DNA of 48,322 nucleotides, taken from positions 1-48,322 of IMG/VR virus record IMGVR_UViG_3300026521_000291; one strand, written 5' to 3'. Both the position numbers and the translations under genes were made by a program. Below, in pieces: positions 1 through 7,651 of this stretch (position 1 is its first letter; each line of letters opens with the position of its first letter). The notes below the pieces were generated by a model that searched no databases, was not told the origin of the DNA, and saw nothing but the letters and a program-made list of their open reading frames with translations. Source of the DNA: a virus.

Positions 1-127
1 TATAACCTCTTTATAACCTCTTTATAACCTCTTTATAACCTCTTTATAACCTCTTTATAACCTCTTTATAACCTCTTTATAACCTCTTTATAACCTCTTT
101 ATAACCTCTTTATAACCTCTTTATAAC
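1..127. repeat. 11-bp tandem array, 11 copies
   Basis: Unit TATAACCTCTT repeats perfectly 11 times from base 1, followed by a partial copy. The array is cut by the window edge, so its true length is unknown. It ends about 28 bases before the Shine-Dalgarno of the first gene. The unit contains TAA, and since 11 is not a multiple of three the array holds stop codons in all three forward frames. Confidence 0.97.
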
Positions 128-164
128 ATAATTACACCAAAATTAAATACAAATAGGAGTTATT

Positions 165-863
165 ATGAATCAAAAAACAATTACTAATATATTAAATTCT
201 GTTAATTTAGATACTTGGATAATAAGCGACACACACCTTGGGCATAAAAACGTATTAGATTTCGAACCAAACAGATTAACTAGAATGCTCATCGATGGTT
301 ATTTTGCTGATGAGCATGATACATGGGTGGTAGATACATGGAATTCTATTATTAAACCAAATGATACTGTTTTACATTTAGGTGATTTTGCTTTTAAAGG
401 AGTAAATGATTTTATTAAGCGACTTAATGGGAATATTATTTTTGTTCTCGGCAATCACGATGATAAACCTAAAGCACAAAAATGGAAAGGGTCAAATGTT
501 TTGGATGGATTTTATTTTTATTACAATAATGAAATTTGTAAGATAATGGATATAGATGATCAGTTATTTAGTGGGTTTATAAAAGAATTAGGAAATATAA
601 AAATTTTATTCAGCCATTATCCAGTTTTTCATAATTGTGAATATGATAGAAAAAATAAATTAATTAACAAAAGAATTAAATTATTAGAAAATATTTATAT
701 TTCACACAAATGCGAACTCAATATACATGGTCACACACATTCAATTAATAGCACATTTGATAACTCTAGAAATGCATCACTAGAAAACATAGATATGAGA
801 CCACAAAAAATTAGAGAAATAATACTAAACAATCATCAACATAAATTTAATTGGAACATTTAA
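165..863 (+). CDS. Calcineurin-like metallophosphoesterase
   Basis: This 232-residue protein has the ordered metal-binding motifs of the calcineurin-like phosphoesterase superfamily: D22-x-H24 in SDTHLGH, G73-D74 in HLGDF, GNHD at 96-99, a lone H151 in FSHYP, and HGHTH at 188-192. The family hydrolyses phosphomono- or phosphodiesters with a two-metal centre; the substrate here cannot be read from sequence. AGGAG sits 5 bases before the ATG, so the start is well supported. It follows the tandem array at the window edge and precedes the intein-bearing ATPase, which has a similar AGGAGTTAT leader. Given the RNA-repair genes further on, a nucleic-acid end-processing role is possible but only inferred. 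Confidence 0.9.
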   Translation: MNQKTITNILNSVNLDTWIISDTHLGHKNVLDFEPNRLTRMLIDGYFADEHDTWVVDTWNSIIKPNDTVLHLGDFAFKGVNDFIKRLNGNIIFVLGNHDDKPKAQKWKGSNVLDGFYFYYNNEICKIMDIDDQLFSGFIKELGNIKILFSHYPVFHNCEYDRKNKLINKRIKLLENIYISHKCELNIHGHTHSINSTFDNSRNASLENIDMRPQKIREIILNNHQHKFNWNI

Positions 864-945
864 TTTGGTTGTGTTTAATTTGAATTACATTATTAATTCA
901 TAAATAAACAACAATTAAATAAACTTATAAAATTAGGAGTTATAA

Positions 946-2868
946 ATGATTAAACAAAAACATATAAAAAGTATTATTGAATCAATTAAAAAAGATTCAA
1001 TATCAGAAGCTTCATTTAGCGAAAATAAAGTTAAAAAAGTGGCTGATTTACTTTCAAGTATTCTTGGTAAAGATCTTGGTGGTGATTTTAAACTACTTGG
1101 TGGTTCTTTAGGTTATGAAACATTTAAGAAAAAAGGATACGGCGAAGGTAAAGGTTTCAAATACATAAATAAATCTGGTAACATGATTCGTTTTGGGTGG
1201 TTAAAAAAATCTAAATCACAATTTTCAATTAATGTTGTAGATTTTTGGGATGCTTCACAAGGTGCAGAGTGGTCTAAACCATCAATTACTATTAAATTAG
1301 AAGATTGGATGAATATAGTAGATGTTGTTTCAGAATTGAAAGATGTATTAATTCATGGTGATGATTCTATGTTGACAGTTAAAGAAAGTATAGATGAATC
1401 TAATAAAATGAAATTATTTGAATCTGCTCCAAGAAAAATGATAGCATATGCAAAATCAAAGGATGTTGAATATGAAGGTGAATCGGAACATAAATTAATT
1501 AAAAAACTAAAAGATTATGGTGTTTGGAATGCTGATGAATATAAAGGGTTTAAAGTAACTAAAGGCGAAGTTGAAAAAAATTCAGGTGAAGATTTATTTA
1601 AAGAAGCTGAGAAAAAACTCAAAACTCAAAAATATGCCGATCCAGATTTAGTATTTGATGATATCGAAAAATTAACTAAAGTTGTTGCACTTGGTGCACA
1701 AAATGCTCTTATTGTTGCTGGTATGGCTGGTATTGGTAAATGTTTAGGTGGTGGAACTCCTATAAAAACAACATTAGATAAAAGCGCACATACTATACAA
1801 GATATTTTTGAAATTATTGCAAAAAATGAAGATCATGAATTTAAACTATATGAAATGTATACACCTCAAACTGATATTTTTGTTCTTGATGAAAACGGAA
1901 AAGATGTAAAAGTTAATGGTATGATAGTTAAAAAAGAACCAACGGTTGATTTAATTACTAATATTGGGGTTCTTCGTGTTGCTGAGGAACATGCACTACA
2001 AGGTGAATTTTCACAAGTATTTGTAAAACAACTCAAAAAAGGTGATAAAATTTACAACACCAAAGAAGGTTTAGTTGAAATTTTAAATATTATGAAAGGT
2101 GATAATTCATTTGTTTATGATTTATCTGTTGATTCAGAAACACATTTATATCAAGATTTTTATGGTTATGTTCACCACAATACATTCCATGTTGAAAAAC
2201 AATTAAATTCAATGTTAGGTTCTCCAAGCGGACCAGATGCAAAATGGAGATATAGACAAGGTGCTAAACTTTCACCAATGGGTTTATATGTGGATTTATT
2301 TATGAATAAAGATGATATGACTATTGTATATGATGATTCAGATTCAGTATGGTCTGATAAAGATTCAATTAATATGCTTAAAGCTGCATTAGATACAAAA
2401 AAAGTTAGACAATTAACTTGGACATCTCCAAGAACTCAAAATGTTGAAATGCTATCACCAGAAGAAAGAGAAGAATATTTTGAGAAATTATATACTGCTT
2501 TAAAAGAAAAACCAGAAGATGTTGGTACAAAAATTAAATTACCAAATACATTTGAATTTACTTCAAGAATTATTTTTATATCTAATCTTGCTGCTTCTAA
2601 ATTCGAAGGTGGTGATATGGGTGCTATTGCTTCACGTTCTTTATTTATGAATATTAATCTTACGAGAGAAGATGTTATTAAAAGAATCGAAAGTATTTTA
2701 CCATTTGTTGAACCAGATATTCCAATGGATTTAAAATTGCAAGTAGTTGAGCAATTAGCACAAGGAACAAACCATTTAACTATGCGTGCTGTTATTGCTG
2801 GTATTGCTGTCCAATCTGCAGGATTTAATGATTGGGAAAGATTAGCTAAAACATATGCTGGAAGTTAA
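946..2868 (+). CDS. Phage AAA-type ATPase interrupted by a mini-intein
   Basis: The 640-residue product reads as a P-loop ATPase of about 493 residues carrying a 147-residue insertion. The N-terminal region (about 1-150) is an unrecognised domain. The Walker A motif GMAGIGK (259-265) is broken directly after its lysine; the expected threonine appears at residue 413 after the insertion. Downstream are a Walker B-like MTIVYDDSD (aspartates 463-464), a sensor-like N547 in IFISN and an arginine-finger-like R564. Similar ATPases of unassigned role occur in T4-like phages. AGGAG lies a few bases before the ATG. A strong terminator hairpin follows the stop. Without splicing the ATPase would lack a functional P-loop. 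The enzymatic role is unknown. Confidence 0.85.
   Translation: MIKQKHIKSIIESIKKDSISEASFSENKVKKVADLLSSILGKDLGGDFKLLGGSLGYETFKKKGYGEGKGFKYINKSGNMIRFGWLKKSKSQFSINVVDFWDASQGAEWSKPSITIKLEDWMNIVDVVSELKDVLIHGDDSMLTVKESIDESNKMKLFESAPRKMIAYAKSKDVEYEGESEHKLIKKLKDYGVWNADEYKGFKVTKGEVEKNSGEDLFKEAEKKLKTQKYADPDLVFDDIEKLTKVVALGAQNALIVAGMAGIGKCLGGGTPIKTTLDKSAHTIQDIFEIIAKNEDHEFKLYEMYTPQTDIFVLDENGKDVKVNGMIVKKEPTVDLITNIGVLRVAEEHALQGEFSQVFVKQLKKGDKIYNTKEGLVEILNIMKGDNSFVYDLSVDSETHLYQDFYGYVHHNTFHVEKQLNSMLGSPSGPDAKWRYRQGAKLSPMGLYVDLFMNKDDMTIVYDDSDSVWSDKDSINMLKAALDTKKVRQLTWTSPRTQNVEMLSPEEREEYFEKLYTALKEKPEDVGTKIKLPNTFEFTSRIIFISNLAASKFEGGDMGAIASRSLFMNINLTREDVIKRIESILPFVEPDIPMDLKLQVVEQLAQGTNHLTMRAVIAGIAVQSAGFNDWERLAKTYAGS
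1741..2181 (+). other. Mini-intein in the Walker A motif of the ATPase
   Basis: Residues 266-412 of the host protein have intein hallmarks. The first residue is Cys (block A, CLGGGTPI). A block B-like segment is RVAEEH with H349. Block F is VYDLSVDSETHLY. The end is VHHN, followed by Thr413 as the +1 nucleophile. The Hint fold is minimal in size, and no homing-endonuclease motif (LAGLIDADG or HNH) fits in 147 residues. The block B Thr of the usual TxxH motif is Ala346, an atypical change. Removing it restores GMAGIGKT. Splicing activity is inferred, not seen. Confidence 0.9.
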
Positions 2869-2871
2869 TTA

Positions 2872-2897
2872 AAAGAGTTGGTATTTACCAACTCTTT
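2872..2897 (+). terminator. Hairpin terminator after the intein-bearing ATPase
   Basis: A perfect 12-bp stem (AAAGAGTTGGTA with TACCAACTCTTT) and a 2-base loop begin 3 bases after the stop. The right arm ends in TTT only, so the U-tract is short. It lies 34 bases upstream of a copy of the recurrent promoter element. Confidence 0.75.
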
Positions 2898-2931
2898 ATA
2901 ACTGAATATAATTTCAGTTATATGTCATCCA

Positions 2932-2958
2932 AATAATCTTATAATATATTATATAAAA
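2932..2958 (+). promoter_or_regulatory. Recurrent promoter-like element, copy A
   Basis: A 27-bp sequence containing the palindrome TATAATATATTATA is identical to copies at 6033, 7608, 16160 and 17747. It supplies TATAAT- and TATATT-type -10 hexamers. The 5-prime leader after it (to the ATG at 2986) is nearly identical to the leader of the gene at 6087. Confidence 0.75.
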
Positions 2959-2985
2959 AGAAACAAAAGATTAAAGGATTCAAAA

Positions 2986-3411
2986 ATGCAAACTTCAAAC
3001 CAAACTTCAAACCAAACTTCAAACCAAACTTCAAACCAAACTTCAAACCAAACTTCAAACCAAACTTCAAACCAAACTTCAAACCAACCAATTCTAAAAA
3101 GAAATATTAAAGAAAATCAAACAGTATTTTATTTTAGACCAGCGAAAGCTTATATCGGAGAAATAAAAGGTCTTAAAAATAAAATTATGGAAATGCAATT
3201 CTCACATATTCAAGGTGGTGTTACATATTTCAAATACAAAAATTCATGGAAAAGAATTTACGATGGTATTAAAGGTAAATTGTATCACACACAAGAGGAA
3301 GCAGAAAAAGCCCAACAACAAATTATAAACGAAGCAAAAAAAGAAGCTATTAGATTGGCAGAAAATGAAATTAAAAGTCTAGAAAATAGTATTATTAAAC
3401 TTCGTTCTTAA
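2986..3411 (+). CDS. Hypothetical protein with N-terminal QTSN repeat
   Basis: I do not recognise this 141-residue protein. Directly after the initiator Met come eight perfect Gln-Thr-Ser-Asn tetrapeptides, encoded by eight identical 12-bp units. Residues about 40-95 look like a small globular domain rich in aromatic and basic residues (FYFRPAKAY, FKYKNSWKRIY). The C-terminal 45 residues are charged and probably helical (EEAEKAQQQ and EAKKEAIRLAENEIKSLENSI). AAAGGATTC precedes the ATG. It has its own promoter element. The repeat tail looks like replication-slippage expansion and is probably disordered. Confidence 0.75.
   Translation: MQTSNQTSNQTSNQTSNQTSNQTSNQTSNQTSNQPILKRNIKENQTVFYFRPAKAYIGEIKGLKNKIMEMQFSHIQGGVTYFKYKNSWKRIYDGIKGKLYHTQEEAEKAQQQIINEAKKEAIRLAENEIKSLENSIIKLRS
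2989..3084 (+). repeat. Coding 12-bp array, 8 copies (QTSN)
   Basis: The unit CAAACTTCAAAC is repeated perfectly eight times immediately after the start codon. No synonymous divergence is visible, implying recent expansion or active homogenisation. Confidence 0.97.
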
Positions 3412-3451
3412 TGTATCTGTATTAGGATAACGAATTCTAAATTAAATTAAC

Positions 3452-3466
3452 CATAGCCGAGCTATG
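3452..3466 (+). other. Short GC-rich hairpin in a leader
   Basis: CATAGC-CGA-GCTATG forms a 6-bp stem with a 3-base loop in an otherwise AT-rich 98-base spacer, followed by GCGGCG. Its role is unknown; it may be a processing or regulatory hairpin for the small gene at 3510. Confidence 0.4.
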
Positions 3467-3509
3467 CGGCGAATAACATATGCATAAAAGAATTATAAAA
3501 AGGTATAAA

Positions 3510-3752
3510 ATGTTAATATATCATAAAACCAATGATAAGTTAAAAATTACAGAAGTAATACATGGAGTAAATTCTATAACAAGAACATTTATAATAAAGG
3601 ATTTTTCAAAATTGCAAGAAAAAGATAAACAAATGGTATCGTCTCTTGCAAATGATGGTGATATTTATATAACTGGAGCTACCTTCAAAGATGCTATTTA
3701 TAGCGGAATGATATGCAAAAGAACATCATTTTCTTATTATTTAGAAAATTAA
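3510..3752 (+). CDS. Small hypothetical protein
   Basis: An 80-residue protein with no family I recognise. I prefer the ATG at 3510 over the in-frame ATG at 3480. AAAAGG lies about 6 bases before 3510, whereas the upstream ATG has no Shine-Dalgarno and sits in the hairpin-containing leader. The sequence mixes beta-like stretches (KITEVIHG, TRTFIIKDF, DIYITGATF) with a short charged helix (KLQEKDKQMVSSL), suggesting a compact alpha/beta domain. It belongs to a run of four small unknown genes (3510-5254). Confidence 0.6.
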   Translation: MLIYHKTNDKLKITEVIHGVNSITRTFIIKDFSKLQEKDKQMVSSLANDGDIYITGATFKDAIYSGMICKRTSFSYYLEN

Positions 3753-3808
3753 GAAAATATTAATACAAATTATTATATAATTTATAAATCAAAAAATAAA
3801 GGTTTAAA

Positions 3809-4357
3809 ATGAGAGATTTATTTAAAGATTATCAAATTAGTGAAGATTATAAAAATAATAATTTTATATTATCATTATCAAATCAATATAAAAAATCCAA
3901 TTTAACAAATAATCAAATATATGTTTTAAATAGCATTCTAGAAAAAGAGGAAGAAATAATTATTCCAAATTTTAAGAAATATTATGTTGTTAAAGAATAT
4001 TTCAATAAAACAGATTATCATGGAGATTATATGATAGACCATAAACTCCTATTTATTGATTCATTAGAATCAATAAATTTAAATGAATCAATTTCAGATT
4101 ATAATGCTGCGGATCACGGGGTGGTGATTGAACATAATAAATATGAAATAAAGGAAACTTTATTAGTTACAACAAAAATGGATGTTTATGTTTATTATTA
4201 TGATTATAAACAAAAAGTTGATCATATTTTGGAAAGATTGGAAAAAAATAATTTTAGAAAAAATAAAGTAAAATATGATTATATTAGAGCAATTAATTCT
4301 ATTTATGAAGGTTGTCCTAATAAATACATATTAAAGAAAATATTTTTCAAGTATTAA
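3809..4357 (+). CDS. Hypothetical protein, 182 residues
   Basis: No family recognised. The ATG is preceded by AAAGG in AAAGGTTTAAA. The protein is rich in Asn, Lys and Tyr, with a Tyr-rich stretch (DVYVYYYDYKQK, about 140-150) followed by a charged helix and a basic C-terminus. A short GC-richer patch (about 4108-4132) encodes the ADHGVVIEH region. TATAAT and TATAAATC sequences just upstream may serve as promoter elements. Confidence 0.65.
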   Translation: MRDLFKDYQISEDYKNNNFILSLSNQYKKSNLTNNQIYVLNSILEKEEEIIIPNFKKYYVVKEYFNKTDYHGDYMIDHKLLFIDSLESINLNESISDYNAADHGVVIEHNKYEIKETLLVTTKMDVYVYYYDYKQKVDHILERLEKNNFRKNKVKYDYIRAINSIYEGCPNKYILKKIFFKY

Positions 4358-4377
4358 ATTTTGGAAGGAAACTATTA

Positions 4378-4683
4378 ATGAATATAAATAATGTGAAGAA
4401 TATAAACACAGAAATTATAAATATAAATTATGATGGAGAAATAACTCTTAATATTAATAAACATAAACCATCAATGTTTTATAAATGCAATATATTAAAC
4501 ATTGATGAATCTAAACCATTTGTTCAAATTCAATTTTTTATAACAATATTTGAAAAAATAGTATATTATATTTTACAATATAAATTTCAAAAAATTATAT
4601 TGGACAATCGAATAGAATATTATTATGTATTAGACGGTTGCGAAAATAAATTTAAATCAATAATGGAGGGTGTAATTATATAA
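4378..4683 (+). CDS. Hypothetical protein, 101 residues
   Basis: No family recognised. GGAAGG lies about 9 bases before the ATG, and the gene begins 20 bases after the preceding stop, so the two are probably co-transcribed. The predicted protein is largely beta-prone (EIININ, EITLNIN) with a hydrophobic aromatic central strand region (VQIQFFITIFEKIVYYILQY, about 56-75). That region could be a buried strand-helix unit or a weak membrane segment. No catalytic motif is visible. Confidence 0.6.
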   Translation: MNINNVKNINTEIININYDGEITLNINKHKPSMFYKCNILNIDESKPFVQIQFFITIFEKIVYYILQYKFQKIILDNRIEYYYVLDGCENKFKSIMEGVII

Positions 4684-4746
4684 AAGGAAAAGAATTATAA
4701 AAGGTTAAAAAGGAATAAGGTTTATATAAATTAAAATATGATAATT

Positions 4747-4754
4747 TATAAATA
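4747..4754 (+). promoter_or_regulatory. T4-late-like promoter box
   Basis: TATAAATA, the T4 late -10 consensus, occurs 45 bases upstream of the ATG at 4799 and is followed by an A-rich start region. In such an AT-rich genome an 8-mer match may be chance. Confidence 0.35.
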
Positions 4755-4798
4755 AAAAAGAAATTTATGTATATACATAAAATATAAAGGAAAAAATT

Positions 4799-5254
4799 AT
4801 GATTACACTTACACAAAGAAACAGCGAAAAAACTATTAATTTAGAAAATGTTAGCGTTATTGCTATTGAAACTTCAAAACAAAAGGTTATTTTTAACTTT
4901 ATGAATTCTATCAATAAATTTGGAAGAAAAACACCTGATTATGCATATCTCACATATGAAACAGAAGAAGATGCATATAATGCATATAATAATATATTGG
5001 AAATCGAATTTATTAGCAATGAATTTTTTATATCATCATTTAATGACTCCATTGTTAATAAACATTCTATTAACACAATTAGCATTAGAGAAGATAAAAA
5101 ATTAATTATTTTTAATTTAAATTTTCCGGTTAGTGGTGATAATAAATCATCTATTTCAAAATCAGTATTTTGGAGCTATAATACAGATTTAGATTTTATG
5201 GAAGATAAAAAATTAATATTAGATTCTATAGATGAAAAACATTATATTGATTAA
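4799..5254 (+). CDS. Hypothetical protein with internal duplication
   Basis: This 151-residue protein seems to contain two related halves. Each has a strand-turn-strand (IAIETSKQKVIFNF near 20-33 and ISIREDKKLIIFNL near 96-109), followed by a serine/glycine loop and an acidic segment after an aromatic motif (YLTYETEEDAY; FWSYNTDLDF). This is my reading of the sequence, not a database match. AAAGG precedes the ATG. The stop is followed 17 bases later by a 9-bp tandem array. Function unknown. Confidence 0.65.
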   Translation: MITLTQRNSEKTINLENVSVIAIETSKQKVIFNFMNSINKFGRKTPDYAYLTYETEEDAYNAYNNILEIEFISNEFFISSFNDSIVNKHSINTISIREDKKLIIFNLNFPVSGDNKSSISKSVFWSYNTDLDFMEDKKLILDSIDEKHYID

Positions 5255-5271
5255 ATACAACTTTAAAGTTC

Positions 5272-5343
5272 AATAAACAAAATAAACAAAATAAACAAAA
5301 TAAACAAAATAAACATAATAAACATAATAAACAAAATAAACAT
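5272..5343. repeat. 9-bp tandem array, 8 copies
   Basis: Eight copies of AATAAACAA, three of them ending CAT instead of CAA, fill the spacer between 5254 and the Shine-Dalgarno of the gene at 5358. Reading the opposite strand gives a spurious Cys/Leu/Phe repeat ORF. Confidence 0.95.
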
Positions 5344-5357
5344 AATGGAGAATTAAA

Positions 5358-5651
5358 ATGGTAGAGACAATAGAAACAATTGCTAACAACGAAGAAGTAA
5401 TGGATATTTTTGATTATGCAAAGCAAATTATTGCTGCACAAATTGAAATTAAAGCAATTCAAGATGACATCAAACAAATTAAAAAAGATGCTAGAGATGA
5501 GGGTGTATTGGTTAAAGAGATTGATGCTGCTATCTCACAGCTTAAAAAAGAAGCAAAACAAATGCCTGGTGAAGCAAGAATTACCGAAGAAGTTTTAGAA
5601 AAACTTCGTGATAATAATGATATTATGAATTCGATTTCATTATTGGTATAA
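5358..5651 (+). CDS. Coiled-coil protein with GapR/DUF2312-like core
   Basis: A 97-residue, mostly helical protein. Residues about 27-70 (IEIKAIQDDIKQIKKDARDE, then GVLVKEIDAAI) resemble the DUF2312/GapR signature. That signature is a helix of repeated D-I-K-x-x turns, an E/D-G-x-x-V/L-K-x-I hinge, then a second helix. GapR-family proteins bind overtwisted AT-rich DNA. If the resemblance is real, this would be a phage nucleoid-type protein. GGAG precedes the ATG at the end of the tandem array. The resemblance is by eye only; a generic phage coiled coil is the alternative. Confidence 0.55.
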   Translation: MVETIETIANNEEVMDIFDYAKQIIAAQIEIKAIQDDIKQIKKDARDEGVLVKEIDAAISQLKKEAKQMPGEARITEEVLEKLRDNNDIMNSISLLV

Positions 5652-5667
5652 AAAATAAAAAATAAAT

Positions 5668-5688
5668 GTGAGGGTTAAAATCCCTCAC
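5668..5688 (+). other. Leader hairpin next to the 5700 start
   Basis: GTGAGGG and CCCTCAC form a perfect 7-bp GC-rich stem with a 7-base loop. The right arm ends directly before the ACGAGG ribosome-binding sequence of the next gene. It could terminate the upstream message or tune ribosome access. Confidence 0.6.
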
Positions 5689-5699
5689 GAGGAAATAAA

Positions 5700-5894
5700 A
5701 TGATAATAATAACAGTTCAAGAGGCTGAAGCTTTGCTTTCACATTTTACATATAATTATAAAACAAAGAATGGTTGCAATCCATCAAGATATGAAGCAAA
5801 AAAATATTTAGATGAGTTAATGATAGATAAAGGTATTAAAACAAATATTCCTAATCTCATAGAAAATTTAGTAAACATAAACTTAGCGTCATAA
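5700..5894 (+). CDS. Small hypothetical protein
   Basis: A 64-residue protein without recognised family. GAGG lies 7 bases before the ATG and touches the 5668-5688 hairpin. The sequence is predicted helical (VQEAEALLSHF and SRYEAKKYLDELMIDKG) around a KTKNGCNP loop; the pattern could suit a small DNA-binding or adaptor protein, but nothing decisive is visible. Confidence 0.6.
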   Translation: MIIITVQEAEALLSHFTYNYKTKNGCNPSRYEAKKYLDELMIDKGIKTNIPNLIENLVNINLAS

Positions 5895-5932
5895 ACTTAG
5901 TGTAACATCAATATAAATTTATTATAATTATC

Positions 5933-6000
5933 TAAATACTATAATAGCGTAAATACTATAATAGCGTAAATACTATAATAGCGTAAATACTATAATAGCG
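5933..6000 (+). repeat. 17-bp tandem array, 4 copies, each with TATAAT
   Basis: The unit TAAATACTATAATAGCG is perfect in four copies. Each copy has a consensus -10 hexamer TATAAT preceded by AC and followed by AGCG. The array sits 32 bases upstream of a promoter element copy (6033). Confidence 0.95.
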
Positions 6001-6032
6001 TAAATTTATATAATTCAGTAGTTTGTCATCTA

Positions 6033-6059
6033 AATAATCTTATAATATATTATATAAAA
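6033..6059 (+). promoter_or_regulatory. Recurrent promoter-like element, copy B
   Basis: Identical 27-bp element. Here a TTGTCA hexamer lies 17 bases before TATATT, which fits a sigma-70-type promoter. The whole leader to the ATG at 6087 matches the leader of the gene at 2986 almost base for base. Confidence 0.75.
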
Positions 6060-6086
6060 AGAAATAAAAGATTAAAGGATTCAAAA

Positions 6087-6560
6087 ATGGATAAATTAAC
6101 AATAACTGAGTTTTTAACCAAATGGGATAATAACGAATTTGATTCATCAATACCTTCTATGATTGAAGCTGGTTGGTATGATTGGTTTTGCGAAGATAAA
6201 TCACTTTTTAATAGAATTAAAGAATTAGTCCCAAAAATTAAATTTATGGTTAAAGAACGATATGTTAATCCAAATGAGTGCTACGTATGGTTTAAAAATA
6301 ATTGTCCAATGAATGGATCAACTTACGACGACTTTAGAATTTCTAATATACACACTGATGAAAATATTCTAGGTTGCGCACCTACTAGTGGTCACACAAG
6401 TTGTAAAGGGGTGGCTTCACTATGGTTTTTCCCTAAAAATGAAGGTGGTTTCAAAACATTTATTGAACCTCTTGGATGGGCACAAATGAAAAAAGATCTT
6501 AAAACACAAAAATATGCACAAGTTAGAGATTTATGTAATCCTAACCCAAGGAAACAATAA
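6087..6560 (+). CDS. Hypothetical protein, Trp/Cys-rich
   Basis: A 157-residue protein I cannot assign. It is unusually rich in Trp, with Cys residues scattered through it (about 34-134: FCEDK, NECYVW, NNCPMNG, GCAPTSGHTSCKG, LCNPN). The HTSCKG and CAPTS segments might bind metal, but no canonical CxxC pair is present. Its stop overlaps the start of the nuclease gene in TAATG, so the two are translationally coupled and may act together. It has its own promoter element. Confidence 0.65.
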   Translation: MDKLTITEFLTKWDNNEFDSSIPSMIEAGWYDWFCEDKSLFNRIKELVPKIKFMVKERYVNPNECYVWFKNNCPMNGSTYDDFRISNIHTDENILGCAPTSGHTSCKGVASLWFFPKNEGGFKTFIEPLGWAQMKKDLKTQKYAQVRDLCNPNPRKQ

Positions 6561-7312
6561 TGAAATTTATACCTTATTCATTTTCAAAAATTAGTTCACA
6601 CCAAACATGTCCATTAAAGTTTAAATTTGATTATATAGATAAACTTGGCATTTTTCAAAAATCTAAAGCTTTAGAAAAGGGCTCATTTGTTCATAAATGG
6701 TTAGAAAACAAAGGTTTAGGAAAAGACGAAAAACCATCATTTAAATTTACACTTTCTTCAAAAGATGAAGTAAAAGAATATGAAGAAATTTACCATAAAT
6801 TTTGTTCTTCTGAAATTGGACATAAATATTTAGACCCACAAGCTATTGGTGTCGAAATTGATTTTGGTGTTAAATACCAAAACGGTAAATTTACTACTAC
6901 ATCATATTGGGATAAAAGTGCATTATTTAGAGGAAAAATAGATCATGCATTCATGTTAAATGATGAGTTATGGTTAATCGATTGGAAAACTGGTAAAGTT
7001 AATCCGTGGCAAAACAATTTACAAATTGATATGTATGCTTTGTGGGGATTTTTAAATTATCCTAATATAAATACTATACGTGGAGCATTTGTATATGTAG
7101 AACATTCTGAAGAAAAATTTATCACATATAAAAGAGAAGATCTTTCAAAATTAATGAAAAATGTAGCATCAGTAATAAGAAACATAGAAACTGATGATAC
7201 TTTCGAAAAAAAGGAATCACCTCTTTGTAATTATTGTGCATACAGAGAAAAAGGTTTATGCGAACCAGAAACTGGTTCAGAATTTGCATCAAAATTTATG
7301 AAATATAATTAA
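6560..7312 (+). CDS. Cas4/RecB-like PD-(D/E)XK nuclease with Fe-S cysteines
   Basis: A 250-residue nuclease. It has H45 in GSFVHKWLE, D128 in RGKIDH, D141-x-K143 in LIDWKTGK, and the Q155-x-x-x-Y159 motif of RecB-family nucleases. Four cysteines, C17 (HQTCPLKF) plus C223, C226 and C234 (CNYCAYREKGLC), match the iron-sulfur arrangement of Cas4 and AddB. Expected activity is single-strand exonuclease or endonuclease in recombination or replication. The start overlaps the previous stop (TAATG) with AAGGAAAC upstream. No CRISPR genes are nearby, so a phage recombination/repair role is most likely. Confidence 0.88.
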   Translation: MKFIPYSFSKISSHQTCPLKFKFDYIDKLGIFQKSKALEKGSFVHKWLENKGLGKDEKPSFKFTLSSKDEVKEYEEIYHKFCSSEIGHKYLDPQAIGVEIDFGVKYQNGKFTTTSYWDKSALFRGKIDHAFMLNDELWLIDWKTGKVNPWQNNLQIDMYALWGFLNYPNINTIRGAFVYVEHSEEKFITYKREDLSKLMKNVASVIRNIETDDTFEKKESPLCNYCAYREKGLCEPETGSEFASKFMKYN

Positions 7313-7341
7313 GATATAAACACAAATACAAAGGATTAAAA

Positions 7342-7545
7342 ATGCAATATATCGGAAATTCACAATGGGAACATTATTTATCATCAAATGAGAAAATTAT
7401 ATTAACAACACAAGATTTATTAGATATGACAAGTGAAATATTTGAACAATCATCTCAGCAAAATTCGGAAGCTCAAGACCTACGCCGAAATATAATCATA
7501 GAATATAAAACTAAAAGAAATTTAAGAAAAGGCAGAAAATATTAA
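7342..7545 (+). CDS. Small hypothetical protein
   Basis: A 67-residue protein, not recognised. AAAGG precedes the ATG, 29 bases after the nuclease stop. An acidic, helical first half (TTQDLLDMTSEIFEQSSQQN) is followed by a strongly basic C-terminus (KTKRNLRKGRKY), as in small nucleic-acid-binding proteins. Its last codons form the left arm of a hairpin enclosing the stop. Confidence 0.6.
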   Translation: MQYIGNSQWEHYLSSNEKIILTTQDLLDMTSEIFEQSSQQNSEAQDLRRNIIIEYKTKRNLRKGRKY

Positions 7546-7564
7546 TATATCAAATATTTTCCGC
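7532..7564 (+). terminator. Hairpin spanning the stop codon at 7543
   Basis: GCAGAAAATATT and AATATTTTCCGC pair over 12 positions with one A-C mismatch; the loop is 9 bases. The left arm lies in coding sequence and the TAA stop begins at its last base. It precedes promoter element copy C. Confidence 0.55.
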
Positions 7565-7607
7565 AATTTTCCATCTATTATTACCACATTCATCAATACT
7601 TAAGGAT

Positions 7608-7634
7608 AATAATCTTATAATATATTATATAAAA
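7608..7634 (+). promoter_or_regulatory. Recurrent promoter-like element, copy C
   Basis: Identical 27-bp element, belonging to a second subtype with copy E. Both share the upstream TTAAGGAT and the downstream AAAAGGTTAAAAGGA that supplies the Shine-Dalgarno. Confidence 0.75.
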
Positions 7635-7651
7635 GGTTAAAAGGATATAAA

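Noticed and set aside
5226-5477. Cys/Leu/Phe-rich open frame on the - strand
   Set aside because: Produced by the 9-bp tandem array read in reverse; no start signals.
5933-6000. Repeat arrays as CRISPR
   Set aside because: The units are directly adjacent with no unique spacers; no cas genes other than a Cas4-like nuclease typical of phages.
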